Assembly: GCF_947507565.1 (NCBI RefSeq)
Contig: NC_089182.1
Location: forward strand, 2,728,001-2,792,000
DNA length: 64,000 nt
Reading direction: 5' to 3'
Source of the DNA: Oscarella lobularis
Lineage: Eukaryota > Porifera > Homoscleromorpha > Homosclerophorida > Oscarellidae
Below the pieces are notes generated by a model. That model was not told the DNA's origin. It did no database searches and saw only the letters and a list, made by a program, of their open reading frames with translations. Positions 12,398 through 23,919 of the stretch are shown here, piece after piece. The first letter of the stretch is position 1; each line of letters starts with the position of its first letter. Made by a program: the position numbers and the translations under genes.

Positions 12398-13319
12398 ATG
12401 GCGTCGTCTGAAACGGCTCCCGCATCCGAAAGCATGCGAATTGTGTCGAGGAAGCGAAGAAAGTCAGCAGAAGAAGCGATGGCGATAGATCCGGCAAGCG
12501 AATCTCGCGAAACGAGACCCCAGTATCCGAAATTGGACGCGAGTCAGGCGGCAGTAAGCGCCAAAGCAACGATTCGATTCTTTCCGACGTCTCTATTCAC
12601 ATTAGGAAGCAGCGAGAACGGAATTTCGTCGCATACCCGTACCACCGCATCGCTACACTCCCCTGAAGGAAAACTGGATGAAAATATTCACTCCAATCGT
12701 CGACCATCTCAAACTTCAAATCCGACTCAACGTAAAAACGAGAACGGTCGAAATGAGGGTGCAAAATTAAAAGTAATTAATTAATTAAATTTATACGTAT
12801 TATCTCTAGACATCTTCTGTTACCGTTGACGACGGCGCCATTCAGAGAGGCGCCGATTTCGTGAGAGCCTTTATGCTGGGTTTTGCTGTGGAAGACTCGT
12901 TGGCATTGGTCCGATTGGACGACTTATACTTGGAAACGTTTGAAATTCAAGATGGTAAGATTTTAGGGTCGGACACATCACGTGCCACAACGTTCGGGTT
13001 TTTTTAGTGAAGCCCCTAAAAGGAGATCACTTGTCTCGAGCAATCGGTCGAATAGCTGGGACTGGAGGAAAGACAAAGTTCACTATAGAAAATGTGACGA
13101 AGACTCGGATAGTATTGGCAGACAGGTACATACATTCGCTATATGTATGTACACATGTACAATGAAGTGGTGTTTCTTAGTAAAATTCACATTTTGGGCT
13201 CATTCAATAACATCAAAATGGCTCGGACTGCCATATGCAATCTTATACTTGGAAGCCCGCCGTCGAAAGTTTATGGAAAGATGAGAACTGTTGCGAGTAG
13301 ATCAGCGGAACGATTTTGA
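12398..13319 (+). CDS. PNO1: PNO1/Dim2 ribosome assembly factor
   Basis: Five exons give a complete RNA-binding PNO1: 12,398-12,553, 12,606-12,758, 12,810-12,954, 13,008-13,125 and 13,181-13,319. Recognisable blocks are [17 protein letters not shown], the KH-domain stretch [20 protein letters not shown], and the C-terminal [18 protein letters not shown] followed by KVYG. PNO1 is a KH protein of pre-40S particles that works with Nob1 and Dim1 in 18S rRNA 3' maturation, in the nucleolus and cytoplasm. All five exons join in frame with GT-AG introns of 51-55 bp. The basic N-terminus (residues 1-52) is poorly conserved, as expected. The stop lies 44 bp from the TRAPPC5 stop on the opposite strand. 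Confidence 0.95.
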
Positions 13320-13363
13320 AATTAGGCTTATGATATTTTGACTAACGTACATGGGGGCCTTAT

Positions 13364-14254
13364 TTATTTGGCATCTATTGCGCGTTCCCTTTGTAGCACT
13401 GCTTCGTCGAATTTGATCATCAGCGTCGTTCCCTTGTGCCAGTGAGCCGACACTTTTGCTGGCTATAAGTAAAGAGGCACGTGAGCAAAATCAATAGATT
13501 AATTAATCTTACAAAGTTTGTTGCACTCAGAATGCCTTCAACTATTCCAGCATTGAAAGCAGCACAATTTAACCCGCCTGTATATATATTGTTATATATA
13601 GTCAGAAGGCTAAAGGGGAGGGTTGCCTTACTCCTGTCTTTAGGCACTGATATAAATTTATTAACAACTGGTTCCTTTTCTATAATGTAGTCTAAAGGAC
13701 AATGAATTAGAAGGGTAATGATAATGAATGCCAATATACAGGTGGAATCATCCCCCGTTGCGTGTTCCAAATTGTCAGCCTCCTTGCCAAACAAAGCCTG
13801 TCAGGAAATACTTATTTAATTGATAAATATAAATAATTAATTTCACCTTCCATACTTGTCCCTTGATAAAAAGTAGAATATTAATTAGTCTCGTTTCACG
13901 TCGAGAACCGCGCTCTCGCACGGCCAGAAGATCGAGCATTCGCACGCCGACTTCTTGACCGAATTCCGACAATCTGACAAATGAATCAAGTCTCGAGCTA
14001 GCACGATATTGATCAGCCTACTTTCCGTGCAATTCGTTGACAGAGTGGACGCGATTTTGACAGTACTGAACGATCTCGGAAAAGAGTAGAGCGAAAGCGC
14101 TCAAATTGACCTGAAAAGAGGCTTGACTAAAGAGAGCCCTGGCTAGCCACTTGACTATATGCACCTCTCCTTTCCCTTTGCTGAGCGCACGGTCGAGTAT
14201 TCCCACTTGCTGCTTCGGTTTTCCTGAGCTCATCTTGTTTTTATTTTTGCGCAT
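13364..14254 (-). CDS. TRAPPC5: TRAPPC5 (Trs31/Bet3 family) TRAPP subunit
   Basis: Seven short exons on the minus strand give a full-length protein of about 200 residues: 14,165-14,254, 14,022-14,110, 13,847-13,973, 13,740-13,797, 13,632-13,691, 13,513-13,577 and 13,364-13,462. Conserved blocks are ILDRALSKGKGE, VNLSAFALLFSEIVQYCQ, RERGSRRETRL, ALFGKEADNLE, YIIEKEPVVNKFISVPKD, GLNCAAFNAGIVEG and KVSAHWHKGTTLMIKFDEAV. TRAPPC5 is a core Bet3-fold subunit of the TRAPP complexes that activate Rab1 in ER-Golgi traffic. All splice joins preserve phase. An alternative start is the second Met eight codons in. The start codon lies 54 bp from that of RANBP3, implying a shared promoter. Confidence 0.95.
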
Positions 14255-14308
14255 GCGCGTTGCCTCTTTCGAAAGTTCGATCGTTTCTTCGAAGCGGCAT
14301 TGAGCTCA
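14255..14308. promoter_or_regulatory. Bidirectional promoter between TRAPPC5 and RANBP3
   Basis: Only 54 bp separate the divergent start codons of two housekeeping genes. The stretch contains a GCGCATGCGCG palindrome (NRF1-like) and no TATA box. The promoter role is inferred from geometry and from the palindrome. Confidence 0.5.
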
Positions 14309-16337
14309 ATGTCTACCGAACGAGCCGAAGGCAGGGGTTTTTCGCTTTGGAACAAATTAGTACATTCTTATTTTGTAGAACGCGGGGACGACGAGGAAGT
14401 GTCCCCAGTCGACGACTCGAAACGCGCCGAAAGAAAGGTAGACAGCTAGGGAAAGGTTTTCGCGGTCACCGACTCGTTTTTTACTGCAGAGAAAGCTATC
14501 TACCGGCGCGGGGAATGGTAAGATACCTAAGAGATGTAGCAGTTGGACTAGATACAGGATGATACATGTCGATACTACCGTACCACGTAAAATGCACGCG
14601 CTTTCTTTCATCAATAATTGTGACATTTATTGATGAATGAACGAATGAATGAATACACCGGTGAACTGCGTTTATAATGACTTTGCCAATGGTAATGACG
14701 ACATTTTCATTCATACTTTGGACAAACAGTAGTATAGAAGTCTGTGAGGAGATCTATTGTATAAACACTTTGTTAGAATGTGATGGAAGTGACTGTGGTG
14801 GTGATAGTAAGCGGTTTGCTATGATCAGCGAGGGAGAGAAGGTCGGCAGAATGATCACGCCTCCCAAGCTGATAGCAGCAACGAGTGGTCTCAGTGAAAA
14901 GAACGACGATGTAGGCGACTTCTCCCATGCCCAAGTCAATCTGTTTTTTAAACTTTTTCGTAGGAAAGGTCCACTGTGCGGAATCCTGCGATTGCGAAGG
15001 GATTCGGTTCATTTGGAGGAGGCGCTTTTCGGTCGTTTGAGGCAGTGAAAATCGATGGCATGGAGAAGTCCAGTTTTCCTATTATTCCACGTCCTCCGAG
15101 TCTGACAGCAGCGTCGTCATCGTGAGCTTGAAATCGAAAAAAAAATATATATATATAGACGGTTTCAAATTCTTTATATCATCTAATAGCACTGCCAAGG
15201 AAAAGAGCTCGCAGAATCTTTTTCTCCAAGTAACGAAGAAAAGTGAAGACGAGTCTGAAGCAACAAATACAGAGTGCGTAGAGAAATTGGTATTCTTACC
15301 CCCCAAACCTCAATTTTTTGCCCTGGATTTAGTCCGAGCGCATCGCCATCGTCATCAGGAAAAGGATTCGTATTTGGCAGCAACCTGTCGTTCAGAGTTA
15401 TAGTGAGCGTTTCGTTGACGCGAGGGAAGTTTCCGTATTACTACTGATCGTCTTTTCGAAGCGTCAAACGGCAGCGGAGGGCGGCGAATCTCAATCAACG
15501 ACAACAAAGACGGAGTCTACGGACAAACGAAAGGAGAGCGAAAGTGGAGAAGAGCAGGATTCGGAAAAGACAAAATCGACGCAGCAAAAGCCGCTCTTGC
15601 CGTCGGCGGAAGTGATTACAGGCGAAGAAAAAGAAAAAAACGTACTTCAGGTAAGAAATTTTAGATTGCTCTTTTCTTCGTGAAATGTGAAATCTTTACA
15701 CAGGTTTTCTGCCTTTTGTACGTATTCGACGCGAAAACGCACTCTTGGATCGAAAAGGGACGGGGAACGCTTCATCTTAACGACATGGAAGAATCGACGC
15801 AATCGCGAATTGGTTCGATAGCACAGACTCGTCAAAATGTGTAATTAATTAATTAATTAATTAATTAAACTTTGAATTAGTGATGAGGTCTCAAGCGAAC
15901 CTGCGAGTCATTCTCAACACTCTCGTTTGGCCGCAGATGGTGTGCGAGAAGGTTGATCGAAAGAGCATACGTCTCACAGCGCTCAATCCCGAAGGAGGAG
16001 TACGAGTTTGCCTCGTGAAGGTAACACACATAATGTATATTAATACATTATCTATGTACTTATTTATTTATTTATTTATTTATATCTTTTTTGTTTTGCT
16101 AGTGTGCGGTGAAAGACCGTGACGCACTTCATCTTGCAATCAATGAACGACTTCAGAATTCTAAACGGGACGAGTTGGGCGAGAATCCAAAGCCGTCGTC
16201 GCCATCAGATTTTTTAGATAGAAACAGTAAGACGGAAAAAGATGAGGTAGCATGATTTGTCAACGTTGAGAAACGAATTAGATTTAGTTCTTGTTTTTTT
16301 GTGTTTTGTCTCTTTTTCATAGAACATACGCCAGTAA
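14309..16337 (+). CDS. RANBP3: RANBP3-like Ran-binding nuclear export cofactor
   Basis: Exons were assembled at 14,309-14,437, 14,490-14,517, 14,777-14,910, 14,964-15,121, from 15,190 (end uncertain), around 15,340-15,405, 15,462-15,651, 15,704-15,812, 15,881-16,020, 16,103-16,246 and 16,323-16,337. The N-terminus carries the RMITPPKLI segment, a GFGSFGGG patch and GKGFVFGSNLSFRV. The C-terminal half is a Ran-binding domain with AEVITGEEKEKNVLQ, VFDAKTHSWIEKGRGTLHLN, ANLRVILNTLVW and KSIRLTALNPEG. RanBP3 binds Ran-GTP and CRM1 and assists nuclear export. Homology forces a weak GTTCGA donor after 15,812, and the junction near 15,290-15,340 could not be fixed. The first two exons are the least certain. 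Confidence 0.85.
15842..15868. repeat. TTAA/AATT tetranucleotide array in a RANBP3 intron
   Basis: About seven tandem AATT units. The same motif recurs at 12,774-12,790, 18,406-18,428, around 55,405-55,420 and in many introns, so it is a genome-wide composition signature rather than a site. Confidence 0.7.
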
Positions 16338-16658
16338 TGTATACCTTTATCCGGGCTCTTTCGCTTGCACTGCTTCGAAACTTCCTTCGACGGACGCGGC
16401 GCTGAACGCACGGATGTAAGAGGTTTCTCCTCGCGCTCGTTCCTACGCTACAGCTTCAAGGTAAACTCATGAATCATGGGCGATTACGCAAGACACGCCC
16501 ATTTTCTATTTCTTTTTTTGGTCAGTTTTCCTACTCAACTCCGTTTATATTAGACAGCAGATGAATTTCCCCTGACAAAAGGGACTTCCCAAGCTGGATA
16601 TAGTGAGCTGACGTCTTTAGAGCCCCACACACAAAAGAGCGGCGAAGTCTTGGAAAGG

Positions 16659-18409
16659 ATGACCGAGAATTTGGCTCTGGTGAGCGCCGTGGCAAACGGC
16701 GACGTCGATCTCGTTCGCCGACTCGGCGCGTCTCGAACGCGAGGCGAAATCGACGCGAACGAGAGGGATTCGGCCGGACGACCGCTCCTCGTCATCGCGA
16801 CGTGGACGAACAACTTGGAGATGTGCTCGTATCTCGTGAGCGAGGGCGCGAACGTCGACGTGCGAGACAAGAAGGGAAAGAGCAGTCTTCACCTCGCCTG
16901 CTTCAAAAACTTCACGTCGATCGTATCGTTTCTCGTCGATCGACGAGCTGATATCAATCTCGTCGACGAGGATGGAAATAGCGCCGCTCATCACGCCGTT
17001 ATTCGAAAGAACTTCAAGTCTCTCGTGCTCTTGGGCTCCGCTGGAGCGAATTTCGCTTTGGAGAATCGGGCTGGTCGAACGGTTATTGATATTGCGAGGG
17101 AGCAGAAAGCGGGGGGGGATTGTCTCTTTTATTTGGAATCTTTTCAAGTGTGCGCAGCTCAGGGCGAGTTTTAATTAAATTATAATATTTATTATCATAA
17201 TAATTTTTTTCTGTTCTTTTAGATGGAGTGAGTCTTCTGTCTCTGGTTTCTCACTATTGTCGATTGGCTGTTGAGTACAGGGACTCGAAGCAGCGATTAG
17301 AACAGTGCCAAGTGTCGAGGGGAACTCTCGCTCAGCTGGAAAAGGAGACCAACCTGCGCGAAACGCATCTGCGTAGGCAACTCGAGCAATCGGAAACCGA
17401 GCGCAATGAACTGAGAGCTGAACTAGCAGAAAAAGACGACTCAATCGCCTCGCTCCAGAGCCGCCTGGAAATCCTAGAAGACGAAAAGTCGTCTCTCGCC
17501 GACAGCCTACGACGCAGCACCGCCGACAAAGAGAACGAAAACGCGTACGCAATCGAATCGAAGGACGTCGAAATCGATCACCAATGCGAACTGGGTAGAG
17601 GATCGTTTGCCGTCGTGAACTTGGGAACGTGGCAGGGATCGCGCGTCGCCGTCAAGACGCTTCACGACGAAGTGGCGAGTCTCTACAACGGCGAAGTCGT
17701 CAAACAGGAGACGTCGAATTGCAGCCGAATACGTCATCCCCACGTCGTCGCCATGTGCGGCTGGATCGTTCCGAACGTCGACAAACCGCCCAGTCAAATC
17801 GTTTTTGAGCTACTCGAAGCCTCCTTGACTGACGTCATCACGGCGGCACTCAATTCGCCGTCGTATTTGACCTTGAGAGAGCAAATCGACTTGGCAAAGG
17901 ACTCCCTTTCCGGACTGGCCTACTTGCATCATTTCGAACCGGCTCTTCTCCACGGCGACATTCGACCGTCGAATATTTTAGTTACTCGAACGATGGCAGC
18001 GAAGATTGGCGATCTCGGCTCGTCGCACTTTGCCGGCAATCCCCATTCGGTCGGTCCCCTGAGTCGCTTGTATCTCGCTCCGGAACGAATGCCGAATAAG
18101 GAGGGACGAGCGCCGGGGAATACGGCGGCGGCCGACGTCTACAGTCTCGGCGTTAGCGCGATTGAATTATTTACGGGGAAGCCGCCCGGCGTCGGCGCTG
18201 TTTGCGACGAGAACGAGCTTCTCATGAATATCTGCGTTTCTATGACGTGTAAGGAGCCGAGATATCGGGGAAAGGCGTGGGACGTTCTGTGCAAATTGGA
18301 CGACGTAAGACGGCAAGGTCAATACTCTGCTTGTCCGCCGAAACGACTCGTCAAAGGCGTGCAGCACGGAATCGCAGCCGTGGAACTCGCAGAGAAGCGA
18401 TTCGATTAA
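16659..18409 (+). CDS. Ankyrin repeat-coiled coil-protein kinase (TKL-like)
   Basis: The first exon carries about four ankyrin repeats (for example GRPLLVIATWTNNLEMCSYL, then GKSSLHLACFKNFTSIVSFL). After an intron at about 17,110-17,280 whose exact sites are unclear, a coiled coil rich in Glu, Arg and Leu precedes a kinase domain. Kinase motifs are GRGSFAVV (glycine loop), VAVKTL (lysine), HGDIRPSNIL (catalytic loop), GDLGSSH (magnesium loop) and LAPERMP. HRD is HGD and DFG is DLG, but the catalytic Asp, the Lys and the metal-binding Asp are kept, so activity is plausible. The open frame continues upstream of the first Met to a possible acceptor at 16,553, so an extra 5' exon is likely. The stop is 12 bp from the JMJD7 stop. 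The exact subfamily is unknown. Confidence 0.85.
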
Positions 18410-18421
18410 TTAATTAATTAA

Positions 18422-19351
18422 TTAATTCGAGGTGCCTTGGCTGGATGGCAACAATTTGGACAAAAATTCAAAATAAGCAAATTTGATATCATATTCCATA
18501 TCGTACCAATAGTTCACGGCAATGCTTCCATGACTCTGTCGGACATGGTGAAACCAGAGCGACGGTAAATAGAGCATTTCGCCTGCCTTGACTGTACACG
18601 TAATCGGCCGTGCTTTCCCATATATAGATTCGCTGTTATCACGAAGGGGATCGACGCAAATCCACGGCACGTCCGTCTCATCGACACAGTCCACAATTTC
18701 AAACCCGTCACCGCATTTCTTATAAACCCCCGGTTTATAATATTTATACGGTATGAAGGGCGCGTCGGTTGGCGGATGGAGTACGAACGTCTTTTCTCCC
18801 GCTACGACGCAATAGAGATTCTCGTAGTGATCCTTGTGCATTGACGTCACGGCTCTTCCGTCGCCCATCCAAAAGTTGACGGCGTCCGGACGACGTCCGA
18901 GGGCGATCGACGCCCAATCGATTTCCGCGTCGACGTCGGCGAAAATGTCTCGAAATTCGTCGGTTAAATTCGAATTTTGTTTTTGCACGTAGAAAATTCC
19001 GTCGTCGAGAGTTGGATCGGCGAGAATGTCGAGAAAGTGAGCGAATCGCATCCGGCGTTCTTCCGGCATTACGAATCGATTTTTCGCTATCGCGTCGGCG
19101 TATCCCGTCGGCGTGACGGCTACCGTGACGATTTTTTCGCCTATGCGAGCTCTTAAACTGTCGATCGACCATCGTGAGAGCGCCGGCCAATGATTGAACG
19201 CATTGCGAACTAGAACGGGCTTATTCGGCGCTATCCATTCCCTATAGAAGGCCAGAGGAGTTGGAGGCGCATCGATAACTGGTACGACCGTCGGCAGGTA
19301 CAGTTCTCGCGCTTCTTGTGCGAGAAAATGCAACTTTTCGTCCAGTTCCAT
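18422..19351 (-). CDS. JMJD7: JMJD7-type JmjC lysyl hydroxylase
   Basis: An intronless gene of about 309 codons. It has [11 protein letters not shown], then [32 protein letters not shown] and [22 protein letters not shown] and the later His of LWFHH supply the Fe(II) triad of the 2-oxoglutarate dioxygenase fold. Human JMJD7 hydroxylates a lysine in the TRAFAC GTPases DRG1 and DRG2. The open frame extends 29 codons further, to 19,438, but that would overlap the LMBRD2 coding start antisense. The Met at 19,351 ([20 protein letters not shown]) aligns with the usual N-terminus, so I chose it. Confidence 0.93.
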   Translation of the reverse strand: MELDEKLHFLAQEARELYLPTVVPVIDAPPTPLAFYREWIAPNKPVLVRNAFNHWPALSRWSIDSLRARIGEKIVTVAVTPTGYADAIAKNRFVMPEERRMRFAHFLDILADPTLDDGIFYVQKQNSNLTDEFRDIFADVDAEIDWASIALGRRPDAVNFWMGDGRAVTSMHKDHYENLYCVVAGEKTFVLHPPTDAPFIPYKYYKPGVYKKCGDGFEIVDCVDETDVPWICVDPLRDNSESIYGKARPITCTVKAGEMLYLPSLWFHHVRQSHGSIAVNYWYDMEYDIKFAYFEFLSKLLPSSQGTSN

Positions 19352-19400
19352 TACCCCCGTAACGCGCGTTTCCCATGTTATGTTCACGTGATCGTAGGAC
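19352..19400. promoter_or_regulatory. Bidirectional promoter between JMJD7 and LMBRD2
   Basis: 49 bp separate the preferred JMJD7 start from the LMBRD2 start. A CACGTG E-box (19,385-19,390) lies inside. The promoter assignment rests on spacing and the E-box only. Confidence 0.45.
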
Positions 19401-22077
19401 ATGTCGTTCGGACCGATCGTCGTCGAGACGGTCGTCATATTTGCGCTTACACTCTTCGCCGTTAATCGCTACGGCGATTTGAGACGACAGAATGTCCTGA
19501 CGTCGGTGTTCGTCATCGTTACGTGGTTCCTATCCTTTTGGATCATCTTTCTTCTACCAATCGATATATCCGCGGTAAGCTCATAGCATCTGTAAAGGTA
19601 GTCTCTAGTCAAGAGGAGCCCCTACCAAGCCGTCACGTACCTAACGGTACAGGTAAATTCAATTAGAAGTAATTAGCCACTCAGCTCATAGTTTTGTCGT
19701 GAGGAAAACATATCTTGTCCTTCGCAACAAATTATTTATACTTAAGATACTCTATAATTTAGTATTTATTTCTTTTCAGACTCTCTATGAGCAGTGCTAC
19801 AAGATGCAATATGCGAATGGCTCGTCGAAAAAGTTTCTGGGCAACGGAAGTGGAATGTGCACGAAGCCGTGGTCATACGTGGATCGCAACGTTCTAAAAC
19901 AAATCTGGAACGTTGTCTACTGGTCGACGCAACTTCTCACATGGTGCTCCAATTCAAAAGAAAGGAAAATCGACGATGTTCTTTTTATAGGATCATATTG
20001 CCGTTCTTGCAATCTTACGTCACAGCGGCGCACTTTACAATACAGCGCAAAATCTTGGCAATGCTCAAAGAGAATGCCATCGTTTATGGGAGTCTGGGAC
20101 TGATATTCGGCATTCTCCTCATCTACGTTGTAATCAAAGGCGGACTAAACAGGTACAGTACCAATAATATAGATATAGTATATCTTCATATTAGTCTCTC
20201 TCTCTCTCAAGCGATTCCTTCAATGGAATCGTCGTCGCAGCTTCGAATACGTGGGGCTTGCTCATCTTGGTTCTTCTCCTCGGTTACGGACTTGTTGACG
20301 TGCCGCTGAGTGTTTGGAATTCCAGTCGCGTTCGTCGCACTCTCGCTCACATGTACTTCAAAGTCGCCAAATTACGAAGCGACATGGAAGACGCAAAGCT
20401 CAAGCTCGACGAAGTCTACGAAGACGTGCGAAAGGTCGCTCAAACGGTGAAATATAGGGATCCGTTGAGAAAACACGTGGATACCATATTAAAAAAGGCA
20501 AACGTCATTTAGACACGCAATCTCTAGCCCAAAATCAATATTATATATAGTGTCCAGAAGGATTGATAAGTCGCGCTGATCGCGGCGTCGACGACTTTGA
20601 GGATTTCGATGATGGAGATAAGGGAGGCGAGTATCCGACGGTGAGCAAGCTCGTGACGATACACAAGAAAGTCATAACGGCGACGAGAGACACAAAGAGA
20701 ACGAAAGCGTAAGAAATCATAATTATTCTATTAGTAAAATCGAGCTTTTTCATAGTCAATGGGAAATACTTGTGGATAAAACAATGGATTTGGAAGACGT
20801 CGAAGATCAGAGATCGAGTAGCGGTTATCGATTTCGAGGATCTTTGGGATCGTCTAGTAAAATTTGGAGAAAGTGTCCGACGCTTAAACAAACTCTAGGT
20901 AAGTGAATTTCGCGTGAACGACGAGAAGAGAGTGTACATACAATTGGTTCTAGACTGGTGGTGGAAGATCAAAATTCTTCCTGTAGTTTTAATGATTTTG
21001 GCCGTTCTATTTGGCTTGATTTCTCTATGTGTCGTCTGGTCGGAAGCGTCATTCTTCAGCACGGATCCAGTGCTGTCCGTATTTGCTCTGCTAGTGAATG
21101 CCACGGGAGCAACGGGCCAGCATTTCGTCATAACAGAGGTAGCGAATTTATTGAGTGTGATACTGAACATTTTTTCCTCCCTCCTAGGCCATTTGCATCT
21201 TTAGTATTGGCTATGTGGCAGTGTGCGCCTACTACACGATCTTCTGCATACGAATTTTCAATTATTACTATCTGGTTCCCCATCACACAGATGAAAACAG
21301 CCTGCTCTTTTGTGCCATGTAGGCGCAAACCAGTCGCATTATATCTTTATACTATTTTTATCTAGGTTCCTAAGTCGACTCACGGCGCCTCTTTGTCTCA
21401 ATTTCGTTGGCATCATACACCTGGACAGCCATCTAACTGGATCAGGTAATACAAGCACACTAGAGACCGAGACGGCATTTACTGAAGTAAGCACACCAAG
21501 TCCTTATATGACTCCCCTACCATCCCCGAACTCTCTTCCTAGGTGATGGGACACATGGACCTCATCCCGTTCATCGCCAAAAAATTCAACGTATATTTTC
21601 CCTGCTGTCTCATTCTCCTCTGCCTGGCGACCATATGTCGACTGGGCAGTCGAATTCTTCACTGTTTCGGCGCGCAACAGTTCTTCGAAGACGACGAAAT
21701 GTCGGCCGACTACGTCAGCGAAGGAAAAGAATTCATTAAAATAGGTTTGTTTTCGTTAGGGAGAAGTTTCTCACTCGCTGACGTGCGTCGCGCTGTGGTT
21801 AGAGAGACGACGACGCGGCGTCGGCGGCGGCGGCGGTCAAGGTTCCAAGGACGTCGAACGTTCGAAACGTTCGTCGTCGCGATTGCTCAATCGCTCGTCG
21901 ACGAGTGCGCCCGTCGAACTGACGACGATTAAGTTCAGTCGACGAAATCGCGATGGCGATCGGCTAGAATTGATTCCTTCGCACGATGAATACGATAGCG
22001 GCGGCGACGGCGGAAGTGGCGCCGCGTCTCGTCGAGCAAAGGATCTCGTTTCTAGAGGAGTATTTGACGATATGTGA
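19401..22077 (+). CDS. LMBRD2: LMBRD2-like multi-pass membrane protein
   Basis: Exons start at 19,401-19,574, 19,780-19,943, 19,991-20,152, 20,212-20,503, 20,551-20,708 and 20,756-20,898, then continue to 22,077. Conserved LMBR1-family blocks are [30 protein letters not shown], the coiled segment before [57 protein letters not shown] and a terminal SRGVFDDM that matches the family C-terminus. About nine hydrophobic helices are present. LMBRD2 is a plasma-membrane protein linked to GPCR signalling. The donor after LKK is ambiguous (GC or a GT three codons later). A Gly/Arg-rich tract ([12 protein letters not shown]) opens the last exon. Confidence 0.93.
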
Positions 22078-22398
22078 AAAGAAAAATCGATGGATATTTT
22101 AGATATGCTCCGTATATCGGCAGAACGATCGAAGTCTCGTCCGCCAGCTGACGGCGGCTCCAATTGTTGTTGTTCTCCGCTTCTCTCATAATACCCTCAA
22201 TCTCTATTTAAACAAAGGGGGGCGGTATTAGGCAGTTCTCTCTTTTATTCACTCTCTCTCCCACGCTCGCTTCCCGGTTGCAAATGGCCCAGCTGCACCT
22301 CCGGAAGTTTGCATTGTCTGTCTGCTGGTGGGCCACCCTATAAAAGATATTACCGGCGGATGCATTTGCGCATTTCAGCTTGCGGTGGTCATATAGAA
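22078..22398. other. Intergenic, no gene seen
   Basis: 320 bp between the LMBRD2 stop and the signal-peptide exon of the next gene. It is mixed pyrimidine-rich sequence with TC-rich runs near 22,240-22,265. It presumably holds the LMBRD2 3' end and the next promoter. Confidence 0.6.
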
Positions 22399-23675
22399 TG
22401 CGGACGGCACGACAAACTCTTCTCCTTCTCTCCTTTTCCGTCCTCGTCCTTTGCATTGTTGGGTTTAGCGAACGTGTCGCCGTCGAAGTAGTAGAGTAAG
22501 CCCCGAGGATATACCTAACGAACTAGACTTATCAGATACTGTCCATTTACTGCAACTGCAGTAGTAAAAGCATTTGCTCTAAAGCCGGCCTTTCTTTTCC
22601 TTTTTATAGATCAGAACAGCGGCAAAGTTCAACCGGTGGGGAAGGTAGGCCAGTTCCTCGCTTTTATTACTGCAATATTTGGCTCCTTCAGGGCGCCGTC
22701 TTATCAAGAATGCCAGAGACTTCGACAAGATTTACACCAAACGGTTTGGCGATGCAGTGAAATTCCGCTGCGCCGTTCGCCATAAGCATCATCGCGTGGA
22801 AGCAGTCGCGTGGGTCCACAAAGGACGTCCAATTAACAACGAGACGTCGAAGCGACACAGCGTCTTCAAGAAGCCGAACGGCGAGTACGTTCTGAAGATA
22901 CGCGAGCTCGCGCTGACCGATAGCGGAGCGTACGAATGCATCGTAACCGCCGACGATTGTCAGACGGGAAAGACGCTCTTCCTTACCGTGCAAAGTAAAC
23001 GCAGCAAAGAGATCAAATTGCTCATCACGATTCTCCTCCCAGACTATCAATGGGTTTATTTTAGGCATTCAAATCGCTTCGGCTGACGACAACGACCCAG
23101 TCGATTGCAGCGATTTTTGCAGAGACCAGTTCGATGAATGGAACCAGCTCGAATTACCTCGTCAAGTTCGCCATCTCTTATCGTATGGCCCTGCGATGAT
23201 ACACGCCGGATGGGCGACTCAAGGTGGCTCTATTACTATTTACACACAGAGAAGCCACTCGGTCTCGAACGGAACTAATCCGCGCAGATTTCAGACTGAC
23301 GTGAATCGGCTTTGGGGTAACGGTACTGGTTGCTCCTGTCTAGCCGCTAGCCTTCACTATGCGGCGGACGAAACGGTCGCGCCACTCGTTGTCACGGCGA
23401 CGGCTGACCCGGGGTCGGGGTCGCTCTACACCATTGGTGGCTCGGGCGACGTCGAAGGGCGTCGGTGGATGGAACCGCTAGGCTTTCGCTATGAAATCGT
23501 TCACGCATGCGGCGTTTACGAGAGCGTCAATTCGAGATGCGTCGACAATGACGTGAGCGATGCCATGGGAAAGTGGCGGTGGACTGTCGCGAGAGTTCCG
23601 CTTGCAGACGTCACGGAGTTTGTTTGTTCTGCTGTGGCTCCGGAAGAATCTTCGGCTCGGGGTCAGGAATGGTAA
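22399..23675 (+). CDS. Secreted Ig-domain protein (unrecognised family) 1
   Basis: The first exon encodes a strong signal peptide (MRTARQTLLLLSFSVLVLC). A very short exon near 22,610-22,645 follows. Exon 22,690-22,995 is one Ig domain with GDAVKFRCAV, AVAWVHKGRPI and LALTDSGAYECIVTA, giving the paired cysteines, the core Trp and the DSGxYxC motif. The last exon (about 23,065-23,675) is a roughly 200-residue Cys-containing region without a clear domain (CSDFCRDQFDEWNQLELPRQ near its start). There is no transmembrane helix, so it is probably secreted. The function is unknown. Splice joins in the 22,490-22,690 interval are tentative. Confidence 0.7.
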
Positions 23676-23919
23676 AGACCGTCTTTGCAAACTGACTCTA
23701 GTTGTTATCTTAGTACAGTCAAGATGCCCCTCGGTTTAGAGAGCTAAGGTTTTAGTAGAGCTTCAAAATCGACCTCACGTCTATCCTCAGGGTGCAGACA
23801 GTCACGGTTGACCACATGGACCACCCCTTTCCATAGATGGTCTTGACATATGTAGGAATCTCCCGGATTTTGCCCTAAGATACGTACGTACACTATTTCC
23901 GTAGTATAGTGCCGGTCAA

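Noticed and set aside
12398-12784. Single 128-codon ORF at the PNO1 start read without splicing
   Set aside because: It runs out of the conserved frame after codon 52; splicing a 52-bp intron restores the full PNO1 sequence.
16659-18409. Pseudokinase label for the ankyrin kinase
   Set aside because: HRD and DFG are altered but the catalytic and metal-binding aspartates and the VAVK lysine are present.
19352-19438. JMJD7 start at the upstream Met
   Set aside because: It would overlap the LMBRD2 coding start antisense, and the extra residues have no counterpart in the family; the Met at 19,351 fits the usual N-terminus.
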